Below, piece by piece: positions 1 through 7,557 of a stretch of 11,904 nt of DNA. Each line of letters begins with the position of its first letter. The stretch's first letter is position 1. The DNA comes from VFMC01 sp031400715 (GTDB lineage: Bacteria; Actinomycetota; Acidimicrobiia; Acidimicrobiales; Ilumatobacteraceae), in the NCBI GenBank assembly GCA_031400715.1, contig JANNQK010000192.1, positions 1-11,904 of the forward strand. Direction: 5' to 3'. Both the position numbers and the translations under genes were made by a program. The notes beneath the pieces were generated by a model, which saw nothing but the letters and a program-made list of their open reading frames with translations, did no database searches and was not told the origin of the DNA.

Positions 1-333
1 CCCGACGGTGCCAAGGGGCTCGATATCGGGCCCGGCACGGCGGCGGCGTTCAGCGACGTGATCATCGAGGCGCGCACGGTCTTCTGGAATGGGCCGATGG
101 GCATGTTCGAGGATCCGCGGTTCGAGGCGGGCACTCGTACGGTTGCCCAGGCCATTGCCGACACGAAAGCGTTCACCGTGGTTGGCGGCGGCGATAGTGC
201 CGCTGCGCTCGCCCAATTCGGGCTCGACGACGAGGTTGACCATGTGTCGACCGGCGGGGGAGCCTCGCTCGAACTCCTCGAGTTCGGCGATCTGCCCGGG
301 CTGGAAGCGCTGCGCGGTGCACCCAATGCGTAA
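1..333 (+). CDS. pgk: Phosphoglycerate kinase, C-terminal part (5' end outside window)
   Basis: Phosphoglycerate kinase makes ATP and 3-phosphoglycerate from 1,3-bisphosphoglycerate in cytosolic glycolysis. The frame is open from the first base, and about 110 C-terminal residues are visible. Family motifs seen in order are DIGPGT near the left edge, the nucleotide-domain stretch VFWNGPMGMFE, the glycine-rich VVGGGDSAAA, and HVSTGGGASLELLEF close to the C-terminus. These are the standard final landmarks of Pgk, so this end is intact. The stop at 331-333 lies inside the start of tpiA, an 8-nt overlap that implies translational coupling of the two glycolytic genes. Confidence 0.97.
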   Translation, partial: PDGAKGLDIGPGTAAAFSDVIIEARTVFWNGPMGMFEDPRFEAGTRTVAQAIADTKAFTVVGGGDSAAALAQFGLDDEVDHVSTGGGASLELLEFGDLPGLEALRGAPNA

Positions 334-1093
334 GCCGTTGATCTCCGCGAACTGGAAGATGAACCACAACCACTTCGAGGCCATCCAGTGCGTGCAGAAG
401 CTGGCGTACCTCGTGAGCAAGGACGACTTCGAACAGGCCGAGGTGAGCATCCATCCGCCGTTCACCGACATCCGCAGCGTGCAGACCGTGATCGATGCCG
501 ACAAGCTCGAGTTCGCGCTCGGCGCCCAGCACTGTCACTGGGAGGACAAGGGAGCGTTCACCGGCGAGGTGTCGCCGCTGTTCTTGGCCAAGCTCGGCGT
601 CGACTACGTGATCTGCGGTCACAGCGAGCGGCGCGAGCTGTTCGGCGAGACCGACGAGATGGTGAACAGCAAGGTGTCGGCCATCCTCAGGCACGGCATG
701 ACACCGATCATGTGCGTCGGCGAGACGCTGGCCGAGCGTGAGGCCGGCGACACCGAGACCAAGGTGCTCGGCCAGGTGCGCGCCGGCCTGGCCGGCCGCT
801 CGGCCGAACAGGTGGGTGCGTTGGTGATCGCCTACGAACCGATCTGGGCCATCGGGACCGGCAAGACCGCCACCGCCGACGATGCCCAGGTGATGTGCGC
901 TGCGATCCGCGAGACGATCGCGGAGATCGCAGGTGCCCTGGCCGCAGCGACGGTGCGTATCCAATACGGGGGCTCGGTGAAGGCCGGGACGATCGCCGAG
1001 TTGATGGCCGGACCCGACGTCGACGGCGCCTTGGTGGGCGGAGCGAGCCTCGATCCGGACGAGTTCGCGCGCATCTGCAAGCTCGGCGTCTGA
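326..1093 (+). CDS. tpiA: Triose-phosphate isomerase
   Basis: This enzyme interconverts dihydroxyacetone phosphate and glyceraldehyde-3-phosphate in the cytosol. The 255-residue product has the normal family length. It opens with the substrate-binding NWK motif (Asn9, Lys11), has the catalytic His99 in CGHSERR, the catalytic Glu171 in AYEPIWAIGTGKT (which also begins the mobile loop 6), and the phosphate-binding YGGSVK at 214-219. I chose the ATG at 326, which overlaps the pgk stop by 8 nt. A GTG at 317 in the same frame would add only three residues (M-H-P) and is the alternative. A 16-bp perfect palindrome spans the stop codon. Confidence 0.97.
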   Translation: MRKPLISANWKMNHNHFEAIQCVQKLAYLVSKDDFEQAEVSIHPPFTDIRSVQTVIDADKLEFALGAQHCHWEDKGAFTGEVSPLFLAKLGVDYVICGHSERRELFGETDEMVNSKVSAILRHGMTPIMCVGETLAEREAGDTETKVLGQVRAGLAGRSAEQVGALVIAYEPIWAIGTGKTATADDAQVMCAAIRETIAEIAGALAAATVRIQYGGSVKAGTIAELMAGPDVDGALVGGASLDPDEFARICKLGV

Positions 1094-1106
1094 GCCGGCC
1101 GGCTCA
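1091..1106 (+). terminator. Palindrome at the tpiA stop codon, possible weak terminator
   Basis: TGAGCCGGCCGGCTCA is a perfect 16-bp palindrome that starts at the tpiA stop codon. As RNA it could form a 6-bp stem with a 4-nt loop, but no U-tract follows, so its role as a terminator is uncertain. The rest of the gap to the next gene (1107-1326) contains no convincing gene. I could not find a clear -35/-10 pair there, although the ABC operon promoter should lie in it. Confidence 0.3.
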
Positions 1107-1326
1107 CGAGCCCGAAACACGCCTGGAACGTTTGCGCCAACTTTTCGTACACCTGAAACAGGATGGCTACCCGGCGGTAGCTCGTGGTGATAGCTTTTCG
1201 TTGCTCACGTCGATCGGGGAGGACGGCGTGAGGTATCGAACCCGTCGAACGCCGCATTCGCCTAGTCACAACCGGTCGATGCGGGCGGTTCCGATTTCGA
1301 GGAACACCTCCCTCCGAACCACCATC

Positions 1327-1332
1327 AGGAGG
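1327..1332 (+). promoter_or_regulatory. Ribosome binding site of the substrate-binding-protein gene
   Basis: AGGAGG is a full-consensus Shine-Dalgarno placed 8 nt before the GTG at 1341. It fixes the start of the lipoprotein gene and fits strong translation of a binding protein. Confidence 0.8.
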
Positions 1333-1340
1333 ACAACCAC

Positions 1341-3098
1341 GTGAGCACCACGAGGCGCGGCACAAAGTTCGCCGCACTTGTCGTGGGCCTTTCGCTCTTC
1401 GCTGCAGCTTGCGGCGATGACGAGGAGACCACGACAGCCACGGACGCTCCCGGCACGACCGCGGAGACGGAGGCCACCGAGGCCCCCGCCACCACGGAAG
1501 CTGGCGGAGAGACCACCGAGGCACCCGGCACCACCGAGGCGCCGGCCGAGACGGCCGCCATGCGGATCACCTACGACATCGCCGAGAACGCGGTGTGGGA
1601 TGACGGCTCGCCGATCACCGTCGCCGACTTCCAGTGCCAGTACGACGCCGTCCTCGGCACCGTCGGCTCGCTGTCGACCACCGGCTACGACCAGATCATC
1701 TCGGTCGAAGCGGGCGAGAGCGACAAGCAGGTCGTCGTCGAGTTCAAGAGCGTGTACGCACCGTACCGTGCGTTGTTCGGAGCCGGGTCGCTGCTGAAGG
1801 CTGATGCGTTCGCTGACTGCAACGACATCTCGGCCGATCTCCAGACGGAGTTCACGTTCTCGAACCGTCCGTACAAGCTCGATTCGTGGGACGAGTCGCA
1901 GTCGATCTTCTCGCCCAACGAGAACTACTTCGGCGACGACGTGGCGGTGACCTCGAAGATCGTGATGGTCCCCAAGGCCGACACCGAGACCCAGATCTCG
2001 TCGCTGCTCGCGTCGGAAGTCGACTTCATCTACCCGCAGTACAGCCCCGAGACTGCAGCCGCGGTCGCCGGCGATGCCAACGTCGCCGTCGAGATCCTGT
2101 TCGGCGGCGACTACGAGGCGTTGTACTTCCAGCAGCAGGAAGGTCCGTTCGCCGATCCGGTGTTCCGTCAGGCGTTCGCCCAGTCGATCGACATCGAAGC
2201 GCTGTTCCAGCAGATCTATGTCCCGATCGCTGATGGTGATCCGCTCACCTGTGGTCCGATCGTGCCGGGTCGCTACTGCGACGAGACCACCTTCGAAGGC
2301 ACCTACGACGCTGAGGGCGCTGTCGCGCTCCTCGAGGGCGACGGCTGGGTCAAGGACGGCGACGGTTTCTGGAGCAAGGACGGCGAGACCCCCGAGGTCC
2401 GCTGGATGGTCAACGCCGGCAACAGCCGTCGTGAGAACACCCAGGCATACCTGATCCCGTTGCTGCAGGCCGCAGGATTCAACGTCGTGGCCGACAACTG
2501 CGAAGCGGAGTGCGTGTTCCAGCAGCGTCTCCCAGCCCTCGACTACGACCTCGGGATGTACATCAGCACCGCACCGCCGGACCCGGCGTACCTGACCGCA
2601 AGCTTCACCTGCGATCAGATCCCGACCGAAGCGAACGACTTCGCCGGCCAGAACAGCCAGGGCTGGTGCAACGAAGAGGCCACTGCTGCGCTCTACGAGG
2701 CCGATGCAACGATCGACCTCGACGCTCGTGCCGAGCTGATCAAGGGTGCGATCGCGAAGATGCGTGAGGACTGGGTGCTGCTGCCCACGTTCCAGTTCCC
2801 GAAGTCGGGTCTGTACCGCACCGACAAGGTCGGCGGTCCAGTGGCGGCCGAGCTCAACAACTTCGAGGCGTTCATCAACTTCAACCAGTGGACCGACCTC
2901 GACGGCGATGGCCAGATCGTCATCGCTGCCGAGCAGTGGCCGGGCTGTCTCAATCCGATCACCGAGTGCGCCAACTCGTCGTGGTACGTGTGGACGATTG
3001 CGTTCCCGCTCGTGATGGGCGTGTACGACACCACCGGCGAGGGTGAGTACAAGCTCACGCCGCTGATGGCCAGCGAGCCCGTGGTCGAGATCCTCTGA
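1341..3098 (+). CDS. Opp/Dpp-type ABC transporter substrate-binding lipoprotein, apparently circularly permuted
   Basis: This is an extracytoplasmic solute-binding protein of SBP family 5 (oligopeptide/dipeptide/nickel type), 585 aa. Residues 1-23 form a lipoprotein signal peptide (TTRR, then a hydrophobic core, then FAAAC) with the lipid-acceptor Cys24. A Thr/Glu/Ala/Pro linker follows to about residue 73. The SBP fold then begins directly at ITYDIAENAVWDDGSPITVADF (76-97), a motif normally found some 60-80 residues into the mature domain. The usual last part ends near NNFEAFINFNQW (506-517). After an acidic turn (DLDGDGQ, 519-525) comes IVIAAEQWPGCLNP to TPLMASEPVVE (526-583), which resembles the usual N-terminal segment of the family. 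The order is therefore permuted. The family and the operon role are secure, but the substrate cannot be told. The GTG start is supported by the AGGAGG at 1327. Confidence 0.92.
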   Translation: MSTTRRGTKFAALVVGLSLFAAACGDDEETTTATDAPGTTAETEATEAPATTEAGGETTEAPGTTEAPAETAAMRITYDIAENAVWDDGSPITVADFQCQYDAVLGTVGSLSTTGYDQIISVEAGESDKQVVVEFKSVYAPYRALFGAGSLLKADAFADCNDISADLQTEFTFSNRPYKLDSWDESQSIFSPNENYFGDDVAVTSKIVMVPKADTETQISSLLASEVDFIYPQYSPETAAAVAGDANVAVEILFGGDYEALYFQQQEGPFADPVFRQAFAQSIDIEALFQQIYVPIADGDPLTCGPIVPGRYCDETTFEGTYDAEGAVALLEGDGWVKDGDGFWSKDGETPEVRWMVNAGNSRRENTQAYLIPLLQAAGFNVVADNCEAECVFQQRLPALDYDLGMYISTAPPDPAYLTASFTCDQIPTEANDFAGQNSQGWCNEEATAALYEADATIDLDARAELIKGAIAKMREDWVLLPTFQFPKSGLYRTDKVGGPVAAELNNFEAFINFNQWTDLDGDGQIVIAAEQWPGCLNPITECANSSWYVWTIAFPLVMGVYDTTGEGEYKLTPLMASEPVVEIL

Positions 3099-3142
3099 TC
3101 CTCGATCCGGACCTCCATCTGGAGTAGTAGTTTCACACCTGC

Positions 3143-3178
3143 GACAGCGGGGCCGGTCGCTCGATCGGCCCCGCTGTC
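3143..3178 (+). promoter_or_regulatory. Intercistronic stem-loop between binding-protein and permease genes
   Basis: GACAGCGGGGCCG (3143-3155) is perfectly complementary to CGGCCCCGCTGTC (3166-3178). Three more inner pairs, one of them G-U, leave a 4-nt loop, giving a 16-bp stem. No T-run follows, and the next gene starts 18 nt downstream with its own Shine-Dalgarno. Such elements after binding-protein genes usually protect the upstream mRNA or partly terminate transcription, so that the binding protein is made in excess over the membrane parts. That role is inferred here. Confidence 0.7.
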
Positions 3179-3196
3179 TCGTAGAGGGAGCTGTTC

Positions 3197-4186
3197 ATGC
3201 TGCGTTTCATCACCCGCCGGCTGCTGTGGGCCATCCCGACCCTGCTGATCCTGACGTTCGTGGTGTACTGCGCGTTGCGGTTGTCGACCGACCCCCTCGC
3301 CAGCTACGCCCGATCCAACCCGAGGCTCGCCAAGCAGCCGGCAAAGCGTGCCCAGTACATCGAGCTGAACGGTCTGTGGCCCGGCTTCAGTGGCTACGTG
3401 CGCGGCTACTTCCATTGGCTCGGCGGATTTCTCACCGGAGACTGGCAGCCGAGCATCAAGGGCAGCCGACCGGTGTGGCCCAACCTCAAAGACGCGCTGA
3501 TCAACACGATCCGCCTGGGTGCTGTGGCATCGATCTTCGGGATCACGATTGGTCTCGCCCTCGGTGTGTTCGCCGGTTTGCGCCCGGGCAAGCTGCGCGA
3601 CAGCGCGGTGAACACGGGCGCCCTCATCGGCTTTTCGATCCAGCCCTTCATCATCGCCGTCTTGTTGCAACTACTCTTCGCCGTGCAATGGGCGAAGTGG
3701 TTCGGCGACCCGCTGCTTCCCACCTCGGGGATGTATCCCGCCGGCCATCAAGGTTTCGACCTGGTGTTGATGCTGAAGTTCATGATCCTGCCCGTGATCG
3801 TGGTGTCGATCCAGACGATCGCGGCGTACAGCCGGTACATGCGTGCGTCGTTGCTCGACGTGATGAGCAGCGACTACCTGCGCACGGCTCGGGCCAAAGG
3901 CATCAGCGAGCGCCAGGTCTTGGTGAAGCATGCGCTGCGCAACGCGATGGTGCCGATCGTGACGATCGCAGCGCTCGACATGGGCTTCATCGTCGGTGGC
4001 CTGATCATCTCCGAAGGCATCTTCGAATACCCCGGGATGGGCAAGTTCTTCCTGACTGCCGAGGCCAACGGCGACTTCCCCGAGCTCATGCCGTGGATGG
4101 TGATCATCACCGCCTCGGTCATCTTCTTCAACCTGCTCGCAGACCTTGCGTATGCGTGGCTCGACCCGAGGATCCGACTTGACTGA
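3197..4186 (+). CDS. ABC transporter permease, DppB/OppB type
   Basis: This is the first membrane subunit of a peptide-type importer, 329 aa, the usual size for the family. It starts with the characteristic short cytoplasmic MLRFITRRLL followed by a first membrane helix (about 11-28). A large external region follows (about 30-100), then the BPD_transp_1 core with several further helices. The coupling (EAA) loop is at 226-250, DYLRTARAKGIS then KHALRNA, and contacts the ATPases. The C-terminal WLDPRIRLD is typical of the DppB family. The ATG at 3197 follows a GAGGGAG ribosome binding site. The gene ends 8 nt inside the start of the next permease gene. Substrate specificity is not visible. Confidence 0.95.
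   Translation: MLRFITRRLLWAIPTLLILTFVVYCALRLSTDPLASYARSNPRLAKQPAKRAQYIELNGLWPGFSGYVRGYFHWLGGFLTGDWQPSIKGSRPVWPNLKDALINTIRLGAVASIFGITIGLALGVFAGLRPGKLRDSAVNTGALIGFSIQPFIIAVLLQLLFAVQWAKWFGDPLLPTSGMYPAGHQGFDLVLMLKFMILPVIVVSIQTIAAYSRYMRASLLDVMSSDYLRTARAKGISERQVLVKHALRNAMVPIVTIAALDMGFIVGGLIISEGIFEYPGMGKFFLTAEANGDFPELMPWMVIITASVIFFNLLADLAYAWLDPRIRLD
4168..4172 (+). promoter_or_regulatory. Ribosome binding site supporting a TTG start for the second permease
   Basis: GAGGA lies 6 nt upstream of the TTG at 4179 within the end of the first permease gene. It favours that TTG over the in-frame ATG at 4152, which would give a 35-nt overlap and eleven extra basic residues overlapping the first permease's C-terminus. 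Confidence 0.5.
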
Positions 4187-5171
4187 CCTGATCTCGCCAT
4201 CGCCCACCGATGACTCGGGCGCCGCGCCCAGCGATGCTGCCATCGGCGTGCTCAAACAGACCATCTCGCCCAGGCAGATGGCCTTCAAGCGATACATGAA
4301 CCACCGTGCTGCCGTGGTGTCGGCCGTGGTGCTCACGATCATCGTGATCTTCGTGGTCCTGTCGCCGATCACGGCCCGCTACGGGGTGAACGAGGCGATC
4401 TTCAAAGCCGAGGCCGGACGGCGGAACCAGAACCTGCCACCCAGCTCGCAGGCCTGGTTCGGTACCGACGCCAATGGTCGCGACCTGTACAGCAGGCTCA
4501 TCTACGGAACCAGGGTGTCGCTGGTGCTCGGCCTGTTCACCGGCATCATCTCGGTTGCCGTCGGCGCCTTCATCGGAGCCATCGCCGGCCTGAAGGGCGG
4601 CTGGATCGACGACCTGCTGATGCGGGCCACCGACATCATGTTGGCGCTGCCGCTCCTGGTGGTGCTGGTGATCGTGCGTGGTGCATTGCGCAACGTGTCG
4701 TGGGTGAAGGTCATCATGGGCGAGTCGACCTCGGTTCGCTTCCTGGTCGTGCTGCTGTCGTTGATCGGATGGATGGGCGTCGCCCGCCTAGTGCGTGGCC
4801 AGGTGAAACAGTTGAAGGAACGAGAGTTCATCGAGGCAGCGCGAGCGTTGGGCGCCTCGACAACGCGAATCATGTTCCGGCACTTGTTGCCCAACTCGAT
4901 CGGTCAGCTGATGGTCGCGCTGTCGTTCGCGGTCATCGGTGCGATCACCGCCGAGGCCACGCTCAGCTTCTTCGGCTACGGGCCCGATGCTGGTTCGGGC
5001 ATGACATCGATGGGGTTGCTCATCAAGGACTCCAAGAGCGCTGTCCCGGCCGGGTACTGGTGGGCGGTGGTGTATCCGGGTGCGCTGCTGATCCTCGTGT
5101 CGCTGTGCATCAACTTCATTGGTGATGGCATGCGCGATGCCGTCGATCCCAAGATGCAGGTGGACGCCTGA
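4179..5171 (+). CDS. ABC transporter permease, DppC/OppC type
   Basis: This is the second membrane subunit of the importer, 330 aa from the TTG at 4179. It has a Ser/Asp/Ala-rich cytoplasmic tail (1-30) and a first helix at about 44-64. The DppC-family signature WFGTDANGRDLYSRLIYGTR spans 93-112. Membrane helices follow from about 115, with an EAA coupling loop at 216-240 (EFIEAARALGAS, then RHLLPNS). The end INFIGDGMRDAVDPK is typical of OppC/DppC. The TTG choice rests on the GAGGA at 4168 and on the short 8-nt overlap with the upstream gene; an ATG at 4152 would add 9 residues. The stop overlaps the next ATG by one base. Confidence 0.95.
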   Translation: MTDLISPSPTDDSGAAPSDAAIGVLKQTISPRQMAFKRYMNHRAAVVSAVVLTIIVIFVVLSPITARYGVNEAIFKAEAGRRNQNLPPSSQAWFGTDANGRDLYSRLIYGTRVSLVLGLFTGIISVAVGAFIGAIAGLKGGWIDDLLMRATDIMLALPLLVVLVIVRGALRNVSWVKVIMGESTSVRFLVVLLSLIGWMGVARLVRGQVKQLKEREFIEAARALGASTTRIMFRHLLPNSIGQLMVALSFAVIGAITAEATLSFFGYGPDAGSGMTSMGLLIKDSKSAVPAGYWWAVVYPGALLILVSLCINFIGDGMRDAVDPKMQVDA

Positions 5172-6142
5172 TGAGCGAAGTAGCGCTGTCGATCAAGGAC
5201 CTGCGGGTCACCTTCAAGACCCTGCTCGGCCAAGTGCAGGCGGTACGCGGCGTCAGCCTCGACGTGCAGCCCGGCGAGGTGGTCGGAGTGGTCGGCGAAT
5301 CCGGCTCCGGCAAATCGGTCTCGTTCCTGGCCGTGATGGGCCTGCTGCCGAAATCGGCGCAGATCACCGGTTCTGCGAAGGTGAACGACATCGAGTTGAT
5401 CGGGGCCCCTCACAGAGTCCTGCGCAAGGCACGGGGTGGCGAGGTGGCGATGATCTTCCAGGATCCGCTGTCCGCGCTGAACCCGGTGCATCGCGTGGGT
5501 GCCCAGATCGTCGAGATGCTGCAGGCGCACCAGTCGATCTCCAAAGACGAGGCCAACACTCGCGCGATCGAACTGCTCGACATCGTCGGCATCCCGCAAC
5601 CCAAGGACCGTGCCCGCCAGTACGCGCACGAGTTCTCCGGCGGCATGCGCCAGCGGGTGATGATCGCGATGGCGATCGCCAACGACCCCAAGGTGTTGAT
5701 CGCCGACGAGCCCACCACCGCGCTCGATGTGACCGTGCAGGCCCAGATCCTGGAGGTGATGGAGCGTGTTCGCCGCGACCTCGGCACGGCGGTGGTGTTG
5801 ATCACCCACGACCTCGGCGTCGTGGCTCGCATCGCAGATCGAGTCCAGGTGATGTACGCCGGCCGCGCTGTCGAACGTGGCGAGGTGCTGCCCTTGTTCG
5901 AGCACCCGTCGCATCCGTACACCCAGGGTCTGCTCAACTCGCTGCCGCACGGTGGCAAGCACCGGCTGCAGCCGATTCCCGGAGCGCCGCCCAACATGCT
6001 GCAACCGCCGTCCGGCTGCGCGTTCCGCGCCCGCTGCACGTTCGCTATCGACCGTTGCGCCGAGACGATTCCCGAGTTGGTCAAGGTGGGCGTTCACGAG
6101 ACCGCGTGCATACGGGCCGAGGATCTGGAGCTCAACCCATGA
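5171..6142 (+). CDS. ABC transporter ATP-binding protein, DppD/OppD type
   Basis: This is one of two cytoplasmic ATPases that power the importer, 323 aa. Walker A GESGSGKS is at 42-49, the Q-loop Gln97 is in IFQDP, the ABC signature FSGGMRQR is at 155-162, Walker B VLIADE is at 175-180, and the switch His213 is in THDL. The C-terminal oligopeptide-transporter domain begins with HPYTQGLL (248-255). It carries four cysteines (283, 289, 296, 313; spacing 5, 6, 16), the pattern that in some DppD-type proteins binds a 4Fe-4S cluster. The ATG shares one base with the previous stop, and the gene overlaps the next one by 4 nt (ATGA). Confidence 0.96.
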   Translation: MSEVALSIKDLRVTFKTLLGQVQAVRGVSLDVQPGEVVGVVGESGSGKSVSFLAVMGLLPKSAQITGSAKVNDIELIGAPHRVLRKARGGEVAMIFQDPLSALNPVHRVGAQIVEMLQAHQSISKDEANTRAIELLDIVGIPQPKDRARQYAHEFSGGMRQRVMIAMAIANDPKVLIADEPTTALDVTVQAQILEVMERVRRDLGTAVVLITHDLGVVARIADRVQVMYAGRAVERGEVLPLFEHPSHPYTQGLLNSLPHGGKHRLQPIPGAPPNMLQPPSGCAFRARCTFAIDRCAETIPELVKVGVHETACIRAEDLELNP

Positions 6143-7161
6143 CCAGTCGAGTGCTCGAGGTGAACGACCTCGTCAAGAACTTCTCGATCAAGACCTCTGC
6201 CGGCATCCGTGTCGTTCGCCGGACGGTGCAAGCCGTCAGCGGTGTCAGCTTCACCATCGACGAAGGCCAGACCGTCGGCCTGGTGGGCGAGAGTGGTTCG
6301 GGCAAGACGACCGTCGGCCGATGCGTCCTTCGACTCATCGAACCGACCAGCGGCTCGGTGAAGTTCAAGGATCAAGAGCTGATCGGCATGGAGGCCAAGC
6401 AACTCCGCAGCCTGCGCGCCCAGATGCAGATCGTGTTCCAGGATCCGTACGCGTCGCTCGACCCGAAGATGACCGTCGGGGCGGCGATCGCCGAGCCACT
6501 GGTGATCCAGAGCATCGCCGGCAACCACGACGACCGCGTGGTCGAACTGCTCGAGTTGGTGGGCCTCGCTGCCGATCACTCGAAGCGCTTCCCGCACGAG
6601 TTCTCGGGCGGCCAGCGACAGCGAGTGGGCATCGCTCGAGCCCTTGCATTGAACCCGTCGCTGATCGTGCTCGACGAGCCGGTGTCGGCGCTCGACGTGA
6701 GCATCCAAGCCGGTGTGGTGAACCTGTTGGAAGACCTGCAGGCACAGATGGGGCTCAGCTACCTGTTCATCGCCCACGATCTCTCGGTGGTGCGTCACAT
6801 CAGCGACGTGGTCGCCGTGATGTATCTGGGCAAGCTGATGGAGATCGGCCCCGCCGACGAGATCTACAACTCACCGTCGCATCCCTACACGCAGGCGCTC
6901 TTGTCGGCCATTCCCGAGCCGGATCCGGTGGCCGAACGTCAACGGCAGAGGATCCTGCTGCAAGGCGACGTCCCGAGCCCGATCGATCCGCCATCGGGTT
7001 GCCGGTTCCGCACGCGCTGCCCGATCGCGAAGGAGATCTGCGCTCAGGAAGAGCCCGAGTTGATCGATCGCGGGCAGGGCCACCCGGTGGCCTGTCACTT
7101 CGCTGAGGTGATGCCGGTGAAGGTGTCGATCACCGGCGAGTCGCTCAGCCCACACGGCTGA
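6139..7161 (+). CDS. ABC transporter ATP-binding protein, DppF/OppF type
   Basis: This is the second cytoplasmic ATPase of the importer, 340 aa. Walker A GESGSGKT is at 50-57, Gln101 is in VFQDP, the signature FSGGQRQR is at 155-162, Walker B LIVLDE is at 175-180, and His213 is in AHDL. The C-terminal HPYTQALL domain (248-255) again carries four cysteines (288, 294, 301, 319; spacing 5, 6, 17). Residues LEVNDLVKNF and the insert before TVQAVSGVSF are typical of the OppF branch. I start it at the ATG at 6139, which overlaps the upstream stop as ATGA; the open frame extends further back but only as a shadow of the preceding gene. It is the last gene of the operon. No clear terminator was seen in 7162-7231. 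Confidence 0.96.
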   Translation: MTSRVLEVNDLVKNFSIKTSAGIRVVRRTVQAVSGVSFTIDEGQTVGLVGESGSGKTTVGRCVLRLIEPTSGSVKFKDQELIGMEAKQLRSLRAQMQIVFQDPYASLDPKMTVGAAIAEPLVIQSIAGNHDDRVVELLELVGLAADHSKRFPHEFSGGQRQRVGIARALALNPSLIVLDEPVSALDVSIQAGVVNLLEDLQAQMGLSYLFIAHDLSVVRHISDVVAVMYLGKLMEIGPADEIYNSPSHPYTQALLSAIPEPDPVAERQRQRILLQGDVPSPIDPPSGCRFRTRCPIAKEICAQEEPELIDRGQGHPVACHFAEVMPVKVSITGESLSPHG

Positions 7162-7231
7162 CCCAACGCCGCTCGTCCACCAACACCGTCGATCCCGGCG
7201 GCGAGCACAACGCCCGAGCGCTGCGACCCGA

Positions 7232-7237
7232 TAGGCT
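7232..7237 (+). promoter_or_regulatory. Candidate -10 box of a leaderless secG transcript
   Basis: TAGGCT fits the actinobacterial TANNNT -10 consensus and ends 8 nt before the GTG at 7246. No Shine-Dalgarno is visible in between, so the mRNA may begin at or next to the start codon. Confidence 0.5.
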
Positions 7238-7245
7238 CGTTCCCC

Positions 7246-7488
7246 GTGCGTGACGTCATCCTCTACCTCGTGCTGATCATCAACCTGGTGTCCCTCGTGG
7301 CCATGGTCGCGGGCATCTTGATGCACAGCGGTCGCGGTGGTGGCCTCAGCGACATGTTCGGTGGCGGCGCCGGCGCGGCCCTCGGATCGTCCGCGGCGGA
7401 ACGCAACCTCAACCGGATCACCACGGTGTTCGCACTGGTGTGGTTCCTCACGGTGATCGCACTCGGTTTCCTGTTGGTGCGCAGCTGA
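7246..7488 (+). CDS. secG: Preprotein translocase subunit SecG
   Basis: SecG is a small membrane subunit of the SecYEG protein-export channel that assists SecA-driven translocation. The 80-residue product has two membrane helices (about 4-25 and 58-78). They are joined by the family loop MHSGRGGGLSDMFGGG (26-41), followed by the GSSAAERNLNRIT segment (47-59), which matches the SecG consensus closely. The GTG at 7246 has no ribosome binding site but does have a TANNNT box 8 nt upstream. In many actinobacteria secG directly follows tpiA. Here the five-gene ABC operon lies between them. Confidence 0.94.
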   Translation: MRDVILYLVLIINLVSLVAMVAGILMHSGRGGGLSDMFGGGAGAALGSSAAERNLNRITTVFALVWFLTVIALGFLLVRS

Positions 7489-7502
7489 CACAGAGGTAGA
7501 TT
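7474..7502 (+). promoter_or_regulatory. Candidate promoter for the tRNA-Leu gene
   Basis: TTGGTG (7474-7479) and TAGATT (7497-7502) are separated by exactly 17 nt and overlap the end of secG. Initiation near 7509 would leave a leader of about 50 nt before the mature tRNA 5' end, to be removed by RNase P. Confidence 0.4.
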
Positions 7503-7557
7503 CAAGGCCCGCACGTTCACCTGCTCCATCGGTGGCCGAAAGTGTTGCGGCACCCAC

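Noticed and set aside
173..1120. Long open frame on the minus strand opposite pgk/tpiA
   Set aside because: It is fully opposite two well-recognised genes, has a His/Arg-rich shadow composition and matches no family.
1121..1142. GTTTGCGCCAAC as an operator for the LacI-family regulator
   Set aside because: The palindrome is imperfect and single, and nothing links it to the regulator 8 kb away.
2895..2936. Possible EF-hand or dockerin-like calcium loop (DLDGDGQ) in the binding protein
   Set aside because: The D-x-D-x-D-G start is present, but the acidic residue expected at position 12 of an EF-hand loop is Ala, with Glu one place later. I treat it as an acidic turn joining the permuted segments.
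4976..6097. Minus-strand open frame of 373 codons opposite the permease and ATPase genes
   Set aside because: It is an antisense shadow caused by high GC at third codon positions; the + strand motifs are unambiguous.
5119..6138. Long upstream extension of the second ATPase frame
   Set aside because: The region encodes the first ATPase in another frame. The family start and the ATGA overlap place the gene start at 6139.
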